Assembly: GCA_001986395.2 (NCBI GenBank)
Contig: MQVO02000044.1
Coordinates: 114,479 to 178,478, forward strand
Direction of reading: 5' to 3'
Source of the DNA: Irpex lacteus
Taxonomy: Eukaryota > Basidiomycota > Agaricomycetes > Polyporales > Irpicaceae
Length of the DNA: 64,000 bases
A model generated the notes under the pieces. That model worked only from the letters and a program-made list of their open reading frames with translations, was not told the origin of the DNA and did not search any database. The position numbers and the translations under genes were made by a program. Below are positions 22,937 through 33,802 of the stretch, piece by piece (the stretch's first letter is position 1; each line of letters begins with the position of its first letter).

Positions 22937-24452
22937 GCACGAGGGTTGGTGGTGTGAGACGCGTTTGGCGGTGAGTGAGATGCGCTGAGTGGGCGCGTTC
23001 CGGGTTGTTCGGAGTGGTTCTCGCTCGGTCCGAGGATTGGACCCGTGGACGCCACGAGGATACTTACCAGTCGCTTTTCAGGAGTTTATACTCGTACTTT
23101 GACGAGGAAATATACCGCAGGTGAGTATATCGTCTTCGACACTCTGCTGCATAGCTAACAGCCTAGCTATGGCTTAACCTCCGGCGAATAAGTCATTTAG
23201 ATTACACACGACCCACCCACACAGCCGTCGTGAACCTCTGAATTGCCTCCATCTCAACGGTAAGTACGTACATTCGAGACACATCTAGTTCCACACATGT
23301 GGCTTACATGCTCTATCCACACAGGCTCGAATTGCGCATAATGCAAAGCGAAGCCCGATCATCTTCACGGTCTGAACGTCCTCACCTCCCTAACGATTGA
23401 CATGATCATCAAACACGCCAGCTCTCCATGGACCTAGGTGTTCTGTCTGGACGAACTGACCAGGAGAAGCACTTGGGGCAGACAAAAAGACATTCTCCAT
23501 CGGACATACCATGGGAGTCCTGCTTGCTCGTATCCCGACGATGGCGCGCTCCGTCACCCTCCCCTTCCTCTTCCTCTTCCACAGATGGTGCGTGCACATT
23601 AATATTTTCGTTGCATGTCCCTTCGTCGCGCGTTCAGTGCTCAGTACTCCGTCAAAAAACACCCAAATTTGCACCTACCAGCGCTTGAGACCTGCACACA
23701 TACACCCACCTCGAAAAGCTCGACGCCATCCTCAGGCTCACCGACCTGTCCCGCGATATGAAAGAGCAGTGAGCACGTCGAAAATACCATCGGCTGTCAC
23801 TAGTCACTGCTGGCTCACGATAGCCCTCGCTATGGATGTCAAGGTGTAGGGAGCCCGAGGACGGTTGTTTCTCGCGGTCGCTCGGCCATTTGCAGTCTGT
23901 GGACTTTGGGTCCTCCAGCGATTGACGCTATCAATATACTTAGATGTCGCCCATGCGAAATAGGAAAACAGGATGGTAATATAATCCTTCATCGTTCTCA
24001 CCGCCGTCTTATGATTAGGCAAAGTCATCGTACCCTCAAGCTCTTTGCTCATTAGCCTCATCGGCATCTCCGCTGAGACGATCCACCTCCCATTTGTCCC
24101 AACACGACGAATGCTGTCATTACCAAACAGAGTCGGAGTAGAGCATCTTGGCCAAACACGCTGACTTATTGTTCTCACCGTGTCCCTCCAAGTTCAAGTT
24201 TCCTACTTGTACTATAGTTTGAGCACCGAACATCTCAGCGCCGCAACTTTCGTACATATTGTGAGTGGCTTACAAGTTACCGTGTTTTATAGTTGTTGTT
24301 TGCTGTGCGACTGATCAATATCGATCACGATCTATCACCCTCCGACAAGGTTGTTCTCAAACCACTACCATCTCGGTTGGGAAGTGAGTACTACTACTGA
24401 TCCTTATTCTATCACCTGCACTCATTTGGACGTTTCGTAGCACTCGCTTAGG
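22937..24452. other. Intergenic with one F-box fragment
   Basis: This holds the hydrolase promoter and the upstream region of F-box gene G. Apart from the relic at 23500-23625 nothing is recognised. A short stretch at about 23690-23770 reads like protein (HLEKLDAILRLTDLSRDM) but stands alone. Confidence 0.45.
23500..23625 (+). pseudogene. Small relic of an F-box motif
   Basis: The plus strand reads WESCLLVSRRWR, then in a shifted frame RSVTLPFLFLFHR. Together these match the F-box block of the cluster (for example WKACSSVSQRWRRITLPYLF in gene D). The frameshift, the lack of a start and the absence of LRR sequence mark it as a decayed fragment rather than a gene. Confidence 0.45.
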
Positions 24453-26495
24453 ATGCCTTCCTCAGACGATGAAAGCGAGCCTCCAGCGAGTGCATCTGAT
24501 TCGGACGACGAGCGCCCATCGCCTTTCATTGCCATACCGAGTAAGCTCAATCACGAGGACGACGACACCGTCCCATACATCCTTTCTCTACCAAATGAAA
24601 TCCTTTCTGCCATCCTCATCCATCTGTCCATCCTCGACCCTACATGTTTATCCTCTTTGGAGCCCATCATCCTCGACAGGATAGATCGTTATCCACGGCT
24701 ACGCCCTGACGATCCTCGAGTGAGCCGCCTCGGATGGATGAACGCAGCTCACGTCTGCCGTCGTCTGCGCAGTGTCGCGCTGGCTACTCCTGAGCTATGG
24801 GCCTCTATAGTCATCGTTGAAGACTCCACACGCTGGCTATCCGAGATCCTGCGACGTTCTGGCAGCCAGGCCCTCTCGCTGCTGTTCCATCCTCTACTAG
24901 TGTCCCTAGAGCACGCACCCTGGATTGGTCGCCGCTTTCTGGAGTCCCCGGCCGACACTGACGACGCTTGTGCGATTCTATGTCAATTGGACGTGCTATC
25001 GAGAGTGGAGTACATCAAAATCAAGGACCTGTACGAGTGGCTCCCCGTCGCTCAGACTCTGCTCGCACACCCAGCACCCCGACTGAAGAAGCCATCCCTG
25101 ACTCCCCACGAACCCAGCACGAAGTCAAAGATGGTCGTCCTACCGCAAATGTTGTTTGCGTCGTCTGCTCCACATCTTCGCAGCCTGAGCCTGACTCAGT
25201 GCGACTTTTCTTGGTCTTCACTCGCATGCTTCTCGACCCTAACCAAGTTGAAACTCACACGCCCCGAAATGGCCCCTCGGGCTGAATACGAGGTCGCGTA
25301 TGCTTTGCCACTCGACGAACTTGAAACCGCTAGTCTCCCCACTCGCCGTACTAACGCTCTTGATGACACGCCCATGAAAGAGATACTTGCAAGTCTTCGT
25401 GCGCTACCGCTACTGGAAGAGCTACAGTTAATGCACGTCTTACCGATCAAACAAGCACTCAACGAGCAAGGTCTCCCCCGCCTAGAGCTTCGGCATCTCC
25501 ATACTCTTTGTATCTACAATAGTAGAATGGGGCCAATCTTTCACATCCTGGACGTCCTTGACGCATCTAAACTCCGCCACTTCGAACTCGGCTCTTGCAC
25601 TATCGCGCGGCCGTCAGATGCTCACCTACAGCAACATTACGCCCCGTTATCCCGCTTCCTTTCTCGCGTCACCACAAACCTCCCACTACCGATCACATAC
25701 CTACGCCTAGATCTGAAAGTTTCCCAGGTGTGCGTCAGAGCGCATTTTGTCGATCTAGAGGACCCGCACGACCATATTCCCGACGACCATGGCGAGTTCT
25801 GTCTCGCAATCAGCCTCACAATACTCGGCACACCTAACAGCCCTGAGAACTTCCCGATCAGATGCACGTGCATCGAACCAATAGTCTCTGCCATCTCCCT
25901 CTCGAACCTGGACACTTTGGAGATCTCTGACAAGGCCGTCCCTGCCGAGGACAAGTCATACTATACCGTCGACTTTGTGTTCTGGCGTCGTATATACGAC
26001 CTGTGCTCGAACGCGAGAGAAGTGGTAGCGAGGAGCCTTGCACTCGTACCGCTACTGCCACTCCTCGCGTGTCGCAACCTCCCTCACTGGCGATTCACCA
26101 AACCACCTGCTGGAACTGAACCGACGGTGCCTGTGTTTCCTCGCCTGGAGCATTTAGATATGTCAGTGGGCAATTTAGACCAGACAGACAGAGGTACACG
26201 GGTGAGTTTGACCAAGGGACACCCGCGATTGAAGCACACGGACCCGACGACGGTGTATCTGGAGGTTGTGCGGGAGTGTCTGGCGTCGCGGATGGAGTCG
26301 GAGCTGCCAAAGCTGGACTATGTGCGTGTGTCGTTGGTGTTATGGCCGAGAGAGGCGAGAGAAGGCGTGAATAAGTTTGAGGAGGAATTTCGTGGGGTTG
26401 TACAGGAGGGAAGCGGGTCGTGCCGGTTGGATATTTATACGTTGGAGGATAATAGGTGGACCACCGAGAGGAGACACCTTTGGGCTCCGTGTTGA
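24453..26495 (+). CDS. Large F-box protein G (second subfamily)
   Basis: One uninterrupted frame of 680 aa from the ATG at 24453. It has an acidic, Ser-rich N-terminus (about residues 1-30). The F-box is SLPNEILSAILIHLS with the later block LGWMNAAHVCRRLRSVALATPELWASI, the standard Agaricomycete form. An LRR-like remainder contains a CTCIEPIVSAISLSNLDTLEISD segment. It lacks the YEMR and Cys/His tail of the other cluster members, so it is a separate subfamily. Two relatives in the window are damaged: 35235-36272 and 40163-42201. This appears to be the only intact copy here. Its role as an SCF adaptor is inferred. Confidence 0.8.
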   Translation: MPSSDDESEPPASASDSDDERPSPFIAIPSKLNHEDDDTVPYILSLPNEILSAILIHLSILDPTCLSSLEPIILDRIDRYPRLRPDDPRVSRLGWMNAAHVCRRLRSVALATPELWASIVIVEDSTRWLSEILRRSGSQALSLLFHPLLVSLEHAPWIGRRFLESPADTDDACAILCQLDVLSRVEYIKIKDLYEWLPVAQTLLAHPAPRLKKPSLTPHEPSTKSKMVVLPQMLFASSAPHLRSLSLTQCDFSWSSLACFSTLTKLKLTRPEMAPRAEYEVAYALPLDELETASLPTRRTNALDDTPMKEILASLRALPLLEELQLMHVLPIKQALNEQGLPRLELRHLHTLCIYNSRMGPIFHILDVLDASKLRHFELGSCTIARPSDAHLQQHYAPLSRFLSRVTTNLPLPITYLRLDLKVSQVCVRAHFVDLEDPHDHIPDDHGEFCLAISLTILGTPNSPENFPIRCTCIEPIVSAISLSNLDTLEISDKAVPAEDKSYYTVDFVFWRRIYDLCSNAREVVARSLALVPLLPLLACRNLPHWRFTKPPAGTEPTVPVFPRLEHLDMSVGNLDQTDRGTRVSLTKGHPRLKHTDPTTVYLEVVRECLASRMESELPKLDYVRVSLVLWPREAREGVNKFEEEFRGVVQEGSGSCRLDIYTLEDNRWTTERRHLWAPC

Positions 26496-27128
26496 CAGTG
26501 CGTGATAAACGTGCCCCGGAACACTACTGTTACTGTCGATATTGTGCGTCTCTCAGGAGTTAAGTAGCTGTGTATGTTAATGGCCACAAGCTATTAGACA
26601 TTCGTTGAAGTGCACTCTGGCAACTCGTATCTTATTCACTCGTATCCTATTACTTTTGACCGACCTCATATGTCCTCTAGGCCCCATACAAACCGGCGTG
26701 TACTACTAAGTTGGCGGCAACACTTCAAGTTGCGCTCAAAATGAGCGCCTAGGTACTCATGCAGCTTTCTATTGAACGACCACCTCGACAAAGCACTGCT
26801 CGTCGCTCCCATTCACCAAATCACAGAGTAAGTACAGGGGATGGTTTAAATCTATAGCTATCTGGTAATTCTTTCCTTGTAGCTTGAGGCCGCACCTGGA
26901 TCACCCTCTCTCGTACACCGGCTGCGTCCGCCGCCACTACAACTATTCAGAGAACATAGAGGAGTCCTCATAACGATAGAGTCAAAACTCGAACATCTAT
27001 TGAGCACGGCACGTTTACATCTCAAATCGCAGGCATATTCACTCACCAGTACTACGTCCCGGCTTTTATCTAGGTACAAGCGACGTCGACTCGGCATCCC
27101 CCAAGACCTCAAGGCCGAGACGGCAACG
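26496..27128. other. Intergenic: 3' flank of G and 5' flank of H
   Basis: No supported gene. An open stretch from 27000 joins the next gene's frame and may include an upstream exon or leader. Confidence 0.4.
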
Positions 27129-28543
27129 ATGACTGTCGACCTCCCTGACGAGATTCTGGACGCGATCATGGCTGATATAGGTGGCCATGTACCGGCTTAT
27201 GGCCCTTGGGACGTCCAAGAACGCAAGAAAGCCAAAAAGGCCTGGTCGGCGTGCTCTCTCGTTTGTAAACGATGGAGCAACATCGCCTTGCCGCACCTCT
27301 TTCGATCTATCAGGTTACATTTCCTTACGCCACCACTAGAGCCATGGATACAGTTCTTCGCAAATACCTCTCAAATAGCGAAGCACGTGCAGGTGGTGCA
27401 CCTTGGAGCATATCCGCTGAAGATTCACGTGCTGAGCATGCTTCTGCAGACTCTACAATCACTACGACGTCTGGATTTAGAGGATGTGGTCGTTCGGGAC
27501 GATATTCCAGATTCCCCGGGACCTCAGCTACGATATTCGGGCGATCACATTATAGAGAGGCTCAGCTTCGCAGAGGGAGGCTTCTGTGAACCGCGTGCTC
27601 AGTGCGCGAGCGTCGCAAATCTACTCTCTTTGTTCGCAGAAGTCGGCGAACTATACACGAAGGTGGATGACACCTCAGAGCCGGCCGAATGGCCTACCGA
27701 GAAACATGTCGACGCTTTCGCATCTACTAGTCCAGCTGGCCATCCCCGGATTCGTAAACTACGATGCGGAGGAGAATGCGTTGGCGGGTTCCTCATTCCG
27801 TCGTATCTACGCAGGATTGGTGCTCTCGACAATCTCACCCATTTGACTTTCCATCTCCTTTCCGGCACCAAGTGGGAATCTTTTCTCGAGCTCGTCAAGG
27901 ATACGAGCTCGACACTGACAAGCATGTGTATTGAGATTGGCCGCTTCACGGAGCACGGTACGTCTCAATTATGTCATTCGGACTGTATGTCTCGAAATAT
28001 ACTTATGCTCTATTTCCAGGTGCTGATCACGATATTGCGGTCATGAAGGATGCTCTCACTACCTGCAACGCCTTGGTGGAGATCAAGGTAGTAATCTCTC
28101 TTCCATATGACACTGGATTAGGCAGGTACATTCGTCATCCGGATGGGAAGCAGATCTGTTATCCTTTCAAGGAGCACGAGACCAATTGGCTTGCGGCAGT
28201 CCGTATCCTGGCTCTATTACCCTCTAAACGTCTTCATAGCGCGACCGTGAGCCTTCGCGGCACTTCAACGGATGCGCATATACTGGCATGGGACCAGCTC
28301 CGGACTTGGTGCTCCAGTGTACCTCGTCTGGCGGAGGTCAACGTCGAGCTCGAGCAGGCGTTCGACCAGCGCCGCTGCCTTGCGTACGAGATGCAGGGTT
28401 TCCAGGATATCTTTACGCCCAGGTTTATTCCACCACGTAACGACATTATTGTGCGCACGCACAGTCTTCCGGACCGTCTCATTGCTGCATACCAGTGTTG
28501 GCACGATGGGTGTGGTCGGTCCCAAGCAGAGCTCGCCATTTAG
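27129..28543 (+). CDS. F-box/LRR-like protein H
   Basis: Exons 27129-27957 and 28020-28543 with a 62-nt intron give 450 aa. The start is the ATG that opens MTVDLPDEILDAIMADIG. The open frame extends to 27000 without an ATG, so an upstream exon is possible. The F-box-like block continues AWSACSLVCKRWSNIALPHLF. The C-terminus has FDQRRCLAYEMQGFQDIFTPRF and the tail CWHDGCGRSQ. The intron splits Glu-His-Gly/Ala-Asp-His as in gene D. It is closest in form to gene A. The likely role is as an SCF adaptor. Confidence 0.77.
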
Positions 28544-28943
28544 GCTTAATCTCCCTCTGGCCTCTCCCACGTGTATCATTGTTTGATAATGCCATTGTTG
28601 TAACTAACCTACTTTGTTGCCTGAGGCGTATGGACTGACTGCGAGCTTCGGCGCCATGAGGCATACAACCCTAACCTTAGCGCTGTCTGCGTAGGCCCCG
28701 CGTAAACCTGCTCACAATTGCAACTTAAACTTGACCGTACAGACCACGTCGATTTCCTCGCCGACCAGCGGTGTGGACGTTCCAAGGTGGAGACTGAGCC
28801 CAGCTACTGTACATAACCATCGTGGTGTACACCTTGACGCAAGGTACGATAAGCTTTTGTGCAAGCATCGCGACGAAATTGGAATATAGCTGATATCCTT
28901 GTTATTGGCACCCCCTTCAGTTATACTCGCATCCTTCCTGAGG
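28544..28943. other. Intergenic between F-box H and I
   Basis: No gene is supported. It contains a telomere-repeat-like AACCCTAACC at 28668-28677, about 270 bp before the next start codon. Confidence 0.45.
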
Positions 28944-30449
28944 ATGGAGAGGCTGACAGGATCAAGAAGCGATAAGAACGACTCATATGTCGCGCTCGAC
29001 GCACCTTCTCAAGCGACACACATCCCAGTCGAAATTCTGCACATGATCATTTCAGTCACGGATCCGCTTCTCAATGTCCATACACATTTGCAGGCGTTCC
29101 CGCAAAGGTCGCGAGAGGCCTTGGAGACTCAGAAGGCATTTTCGCTTGTTTGTCGGAGATGGCGCGACGTGGCCCTGCAGTACGTTTTCTCCAGGATTCA
29201 TATCACCTCCAGCGATGGTGTAGATTCGCACACGGGATTCTTTCGAGACACGCCCTGGGTGGCGGAACACGTCATTAAACTCACGCTACGTGCTCAAGTC
29301 AGCGTCCTTGCACTGGACACACTCCTTTGCACTCTTCCATCACTGCAATATTTGGATATATCGAACTCTTTCGTCGAGGGTTCTCCAGACGCGGATCTTC
29401 AGGTCGACAGCTCTCGTGCTCTTCGGGAACTTCGCTACCCTTGTCCTGAGATCGGACCGCGACTGGATGCCCAATGCGAGACCATTCAACATCTCCTTCG
29501 TCTGTTCTCCGCGATCAACTACCTCGATATAGGATTTTTCGCTTATCCCTCAACCATTAACGTCGACTCCGTGAATGCACGCATCGAGTCTGCATGCTCA
29601 TACACACGGGACTCTGACAGAGAATTCCGTATTCATAATCTAAAAGCTAGTGGTCATACCACTGCCGGGTTCTTAGTCCCCGAGTATTTACGCAGAACTG
29701 GCGCATTAAAGGACCTCACGTCGTTATCTTTCTTCTTGGCGAAGCCCAGCCTCAAGATCGTGTCTAGGATGCTAAATGCGGTCCATATGACCCTCGAAAC
29801 GTTGGAACTATCATGGAGCGAGTGGCATGATGGATTTCGTACGTTGGACCGCGCCTTGTTTGAAATTTCTTGTACTGATGAACATCTTTTATCTCAAGAA
29901 AACGGCGAGTACTTTGCAGGTGTCCAGGAATGCCTCTCAGACTGCCGGATGCTGAAAGACATCGAGTTACGAGTTATTTTACCACGGCACGAGGGCCAGT
30001 ACGTTCATCTTCGCCATGGAAAGACCCATTTTCCGGCGACTGGCGAGCAAGAAGGCTGGCTCCAGTTACTGCGGGCTCTGACTGCAGTATCACCAGATCG
30101 TCTTCGGTCTGCGAAGCTTTGTCTTGTTGGCCTCCTCATGGACCCACACGTCTTAGACTGGGGTGGGTTGCGCGAGTGGTGCTCTGGCGTCCCATGTCTG
30201 GAGACGGTCGAGGTCGTGTTGCACCAAGCATACGACCAGACCAGCTGCTTTGCGTATGAAATGCAATCCTTTGAACGTATATTCAGAGCAGATTATCATC
30301 CTCCTCGCTCCGCCACAGTTGCTGATAGCCCAATCCTCGTAGGACGGTTTATTGACCAGGACGAGGTGAAGTGTAGGCACGATGGGTGTCGTAGGTATCA
30401 TGCCAACGAGCAAAGTTCGAAGTCGCAGGGTATTTCGGTTGTAATATAG
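28944..30449 (+). CDS. F-box/LRR-like protein I
   Basis: Exons 28944-29838 and 29899-30449 give 481 aa. The 60-nt intron (GTACGT...TCTCAAG) keeps frame and has no stop, so the unspliced frame is open too. The F-box-like start is HIPVEILHMIISV, with AFSLVCRRWRDVALQYVF. The C-terminus carries YDQTSCFAYEMQSFERIF and the tail KCRHDGCRRYHANE, the clearest form of the cluster's Cys-x-His-x2-Gly-Cys motif. It is the most divergent of the YEMR members at its N-terminus. SCF adaptor function is inferred. Confidence 0.77.
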   Translation: MERLTGSRSDKNDSYVALDAPSQATHIPVEILHMIISVTDPLLNVHTHLQAFPQRSREALETQKAFSLVCRRWRDVALQYVFSRIHITSSDGVDSHTGFFRDTPWVAEHVIKLTLRAQVSVLALDTLLCTLPSLQYLDISNSFVEGSPDADLQVDSSRALRELRYPCPEIGPRLDAQCETIQHLLRLFSAINYLDIGFFAYPSTINVDSVNARIESACSYTRDSDREFRIHNLKASGHTTAGFLVPEYLRRTGALKDLTSLSFFLAKPSLKIVSRMLNAVHMTLETLELSWSEWHDGFRTLDRALFEISCTDEHLLSQENGEYFAGVQECLSDCRMLKDIELRVILPRHEGQYVHLRHGKTHFPATGEQEGWLQLLRALTAVSPDRLRSAKLCLVGLLMDPHVLDWGGLREWCSGVPCLETVEVVLHQAYDQTSCFAYEMQSFERIFRADYHPPRSATVADSPILVGRFIDQDEVKCRHDGCRRYHANEQSSKSQGISVVI

Positions 30450-30563
30450 TGTATTATTGATATTGTAATGGAGTCGACGTTGCTTGAATGCCCATTTTAC
30501 AAGTTGAACGAGCATGACCTATAGATCTGTCGTCTGAGTTGCTGATTCGATATGCGTGGGCGC

Positions 30564-30578
30564 AAACCCTAACCCTAG
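30564..30578 (+). promoter_or_regulatory. Telobox-like promoter motif
   Basis: AAACCCTAACCCTAG lies about 90 bp before the start codon of the Zn2Cys6 gene. Short telomere-like boxes are known promoter elements in fungi and plants. Two and a half repeats are too few for a telomere scar. The regulatory role is inferred from position. Confidence 0.45.
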
Positions 30579-30666
30579 GTCGTTTGTGAAGCTTCAAAGG
30601 CCTCGGAGCTCCGTAGTGAACTTTGGCTTGAACGTCTTAGACTGCTCTCTCGACGGCCGACTCCCC

Positions 30667-33600
30667 ATGAAGGACGAGAAGAAGGCCCTCAAGACCAGCT
30701 CAGGTCGTGGCACCTACGCTCGCCAGGCCTGCAACCACTGCAGACGTCGGTGAGTTGTCCTCTCCTCTCTTGCCCCATATTGCTCCCGTCGACCAACCCC
30801 ACGGACCCTTATCCCAGAAAGAGCAAGTGTGACGGCCAACAACCGGTTTGTAGCCCCTGTCGCGAGTCTGGACGTGCAGATGAGGTGAGTCGGTCGCTGT
30901 CTGACGGCGCGACCTCGCTCGTCGTCGCGCGAGGTCGCCGTGACCCCTAGCCATTATTAAGCGCACGCTCATTGGTCATCTAATCAGTGCACATGGGGGC
31001 GCGAGACAGCCAAGAAGGCCCGCACACAACAACATTTCGAGTCACTCGTCAACCACATCAAAAGTCTCGAGCACAGAGTCAAGGAACTCGAGGGCGAACT
31101 ATCGCGCAGCAACAGCCACAGGAACGGGAGGTCCGGCTCAGTGTCTGACGCAGCGCGCTCAGCTGCATCGTCCTCTATTTCGCCGCACGCATCTCCTGTC
31201 ACGAAGTTCGAGCCGGACGACGACACATTCACCAATGGAGACCATTACGACGTGGAGGATTCGTCAGGGCAGTCGGATGGGGAGTCTGAGATTGACCAGT
31301 TGATTGCACCTACGAGGCATCTTGTCGTGAGTACTTACGGTTGTATAGCCTCATTCACGATGGATCACACCACATTCCTCAGCTTCAAGGAGAAGATCTC
31401 GAGCTCTATGGTCCCACCTCTGCGTACCGCCTTGCTCCAGAACGTGCAAAGGATCACCCCTGCCCGAATATCTCAGAACAAGCAAACGCTTCGCCCGTCC
31501 TCGACTGGTCAAGATACCTGCCTCCAGAAGCTCCCTTGACTCGCGCAGAACATGACCGACTCCTCGATCTCCTCTTCCGTTTCTGCACGTCCTGGTGCTT
31601 TCGTGTGATACCCCAATACTTTTACCGAGACATGCGGCGAGTGCTCGTCTTGCCTCCGGGAACACCACCACCAAAGACCTCACACTACTCCCCGATGCTC
31701 CACAACGCCATGCTGGCGCTGGCTACAGCCTTCTCAGACGACCCAGCGGTACTCAATATCGAATTCCGGCGTCATTTTGCGAAGAAGGCGAAAAGTTATA
31801 TTGACGTTGACGTTCTCCAGCCGAGCGTTTGTACTGTCAGCGCGCTGGGCCTCATGGCAACCTTCCACTCTTCAAGAGGAGAGCAGAGTCTAGGTTATCT
31901 GTATGCTGGTACGTTGTTCATTGGCTGCGCGGAAGTATGTTGATACGCATATATTTACGCTATGCAGGAATGAGTGGTCGCATGACCCAAGCTCGTGAGT
32001 AACCCGTGCTCGATTGTTATCAATTGGGAAACTGACAGGTATGACTCATTCTACGATAGTTGGCTTGCAAATTGATTGTTCAGCGATGGTGAAGTCCGGG
32101 CGCATCAAGGAGTCTGACATGCTCAACCGGAACTGGGCCTACTGGACGACATTCTGCCAGGTACGCCTTCTCTGTCTGACAAAGGTGACAAGTGGGCTAA
32201 GATCGGGATGCCATCGTTGGATAGGACGTATGTTGGTCGTTGTACATCGGTCGAGACTGCGCGTTGTCAGCTCCGAAAGACAAGGAATTGGTTCCTGTGC
32301 CGTTTGTCGACTCCGAGTTCGACCATGAACAATGGGTATGGGAGCCGTCGAACCTGCCGGCTCAGAAGAGTAATGTGGCGAGCGTTTTTGCTGCTACATG
32401 CGAGCTATTGAGGATCGCAAGACGAGTTATGGACTTCGTGTAAGCTTTCGCTCTCCTTGAACTCGTGATCAACGCTCACTAATCTTCTGCGCAGGAATGG
32501 TCTTGGTACCGATTTTAAGCATCCTAATCTGCAGCAAGTCAGTGAGCTCGAGTGAGTAACGACCTTTCTTAAGGTATAATGCGTGTTCTCATTTCATTGT
32601 AGTATCGAGCTGAACGCGTGGAAAGACTCCTTGTCGCCGGAGGTAGACCTCACCGCTGCGACACGTCCCTCTGCCCTTCCCCACCGACTTAGTGTGCACC
32701 TGATGTTCTGGTGGCTCTTCATTCTCCTGCATCGGCCTTTCTATCGTCGGACAAAGGGGGCAACTGCCGATATTGATCATGTTAAGGTTCGTAAGTTCGT
32801 TGAATTGCATGTGTATCTTGTTGACAGTGTGTCTCGTAGTTGTGCAACCGCGCTGCGGAAAATATGATGCTACTCCTCGGAATTTGGCATAACAACTACA
32901 ATTTACGATATGTCTCAACCACACACGTCCAATTCACGTTCTCAGCTGGCACGGTCTTCGTCTTGTCCGCCATACAGGCGATCTCGGGCCCACGACTCGG
33001 ACGGGTCACGCTCGCGTCGTCGCTCTCTCAGATTGAAACCTGCTTGGAGTACCTCACGATTATCGGCCGATCTTGGGAGACGGCTGAGTGTGCCAAGGAG
33101 ATCCTGCTCAACTTTTTCGACGAGACATTGAAGCCCAGGTTGTTGCTCCGCGGCGGGGACGCGAACCTCAAGTTTGAACTTCCGAACGCGGAGCGAGCGC
33201 AGGCACGGGCACGAGCGTCGTCCACAGCCACCGCTCCACCACCACAATCACCACAGCAGCACCAACATCAGCAACATCAGTCACAACAAAATGGACGTGG
33301 CAAGCTGGCACAGTTCTCCGCGGTGTCGTCGACCAATGGTCCAGCGCTCGGAGACTCGTCAATGCAGCCTCTCAACGACTTGCACTATTTCCCGACGAGC
33401 CCTTCAGGAGTCCCTATTGGCTGGCCCCTGATGCATACTACGAATTACCCCTCTCACCCGAACCTCTCTAGTCCGACAATCGACTCTAGCCCATATGGTA
33501 CCCGCAACGCACAACAACCAGCCTCGACGAACACCTCGAACGATATGGACCTCGACGTTGGGTATCACGTTGGGATGAGCATGACGATGGCGACCGAGAT

Positions 33601-33802
33601 TCCTGGTGCACCTCCCAACACGACGGTCGACATGATGTCGTTTGGCGTGCCCGAGTTGGGCGTGGGCTATCAGTTCGATCCGAACACTGCCCAGGCGCCG
33701 TTGGAGTTCAGTGAGGAGGAGTTGGCGATTATGGATCAGATATGTCGGCAGCAGGGGACGACGCTGATGTACCCTGGACATGTCGGGTCACAAGCTGGAT
33801 AG
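30667..33802 (+). CDS. Zn2Cys6 transcription factor with fungal-specific TF domain
   Basis: Ten exons: 30667-30749, 30818-30884, 30988-31326, 31383-31908, 31968-31994, 32060-32160, 32225-32439, 32495-32551, 32603-32786, 32840-33802; 853 aa with all phases closing. The zinc cluster is Cys22-x2-Cys25-x6-Cys32-x6-Cys39-x2-Cys42-x8-Cys51, split by two introns. A short coiled coil (HFESLVNHIKSLEHRVKELE) follows and probably mediates dimerisation. An acidic Ser-rich linker leads to the middle homology domain, with DLELYGPTSAYRLAP and SLYIGRDCALSAP. The last 200 residues are Gln/Pro/Ser/Met-rich and may activate transcription. It acts in the nucleus as a DNA-binding regulator; its target pathway cannot be assigned. 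The cluster context gives no hint. Confidence 0.88.

Noticed and set aside
23804..24178. 124-codon minus-strand frame
   Set aside because: No start or splice context, no recognised content, and no paralogue in the window.
30564..30578. Telomere scar or chromosome-fusion site
   Set aside because: Only about two telomere-like repeats, with ordinary genes on both sides.
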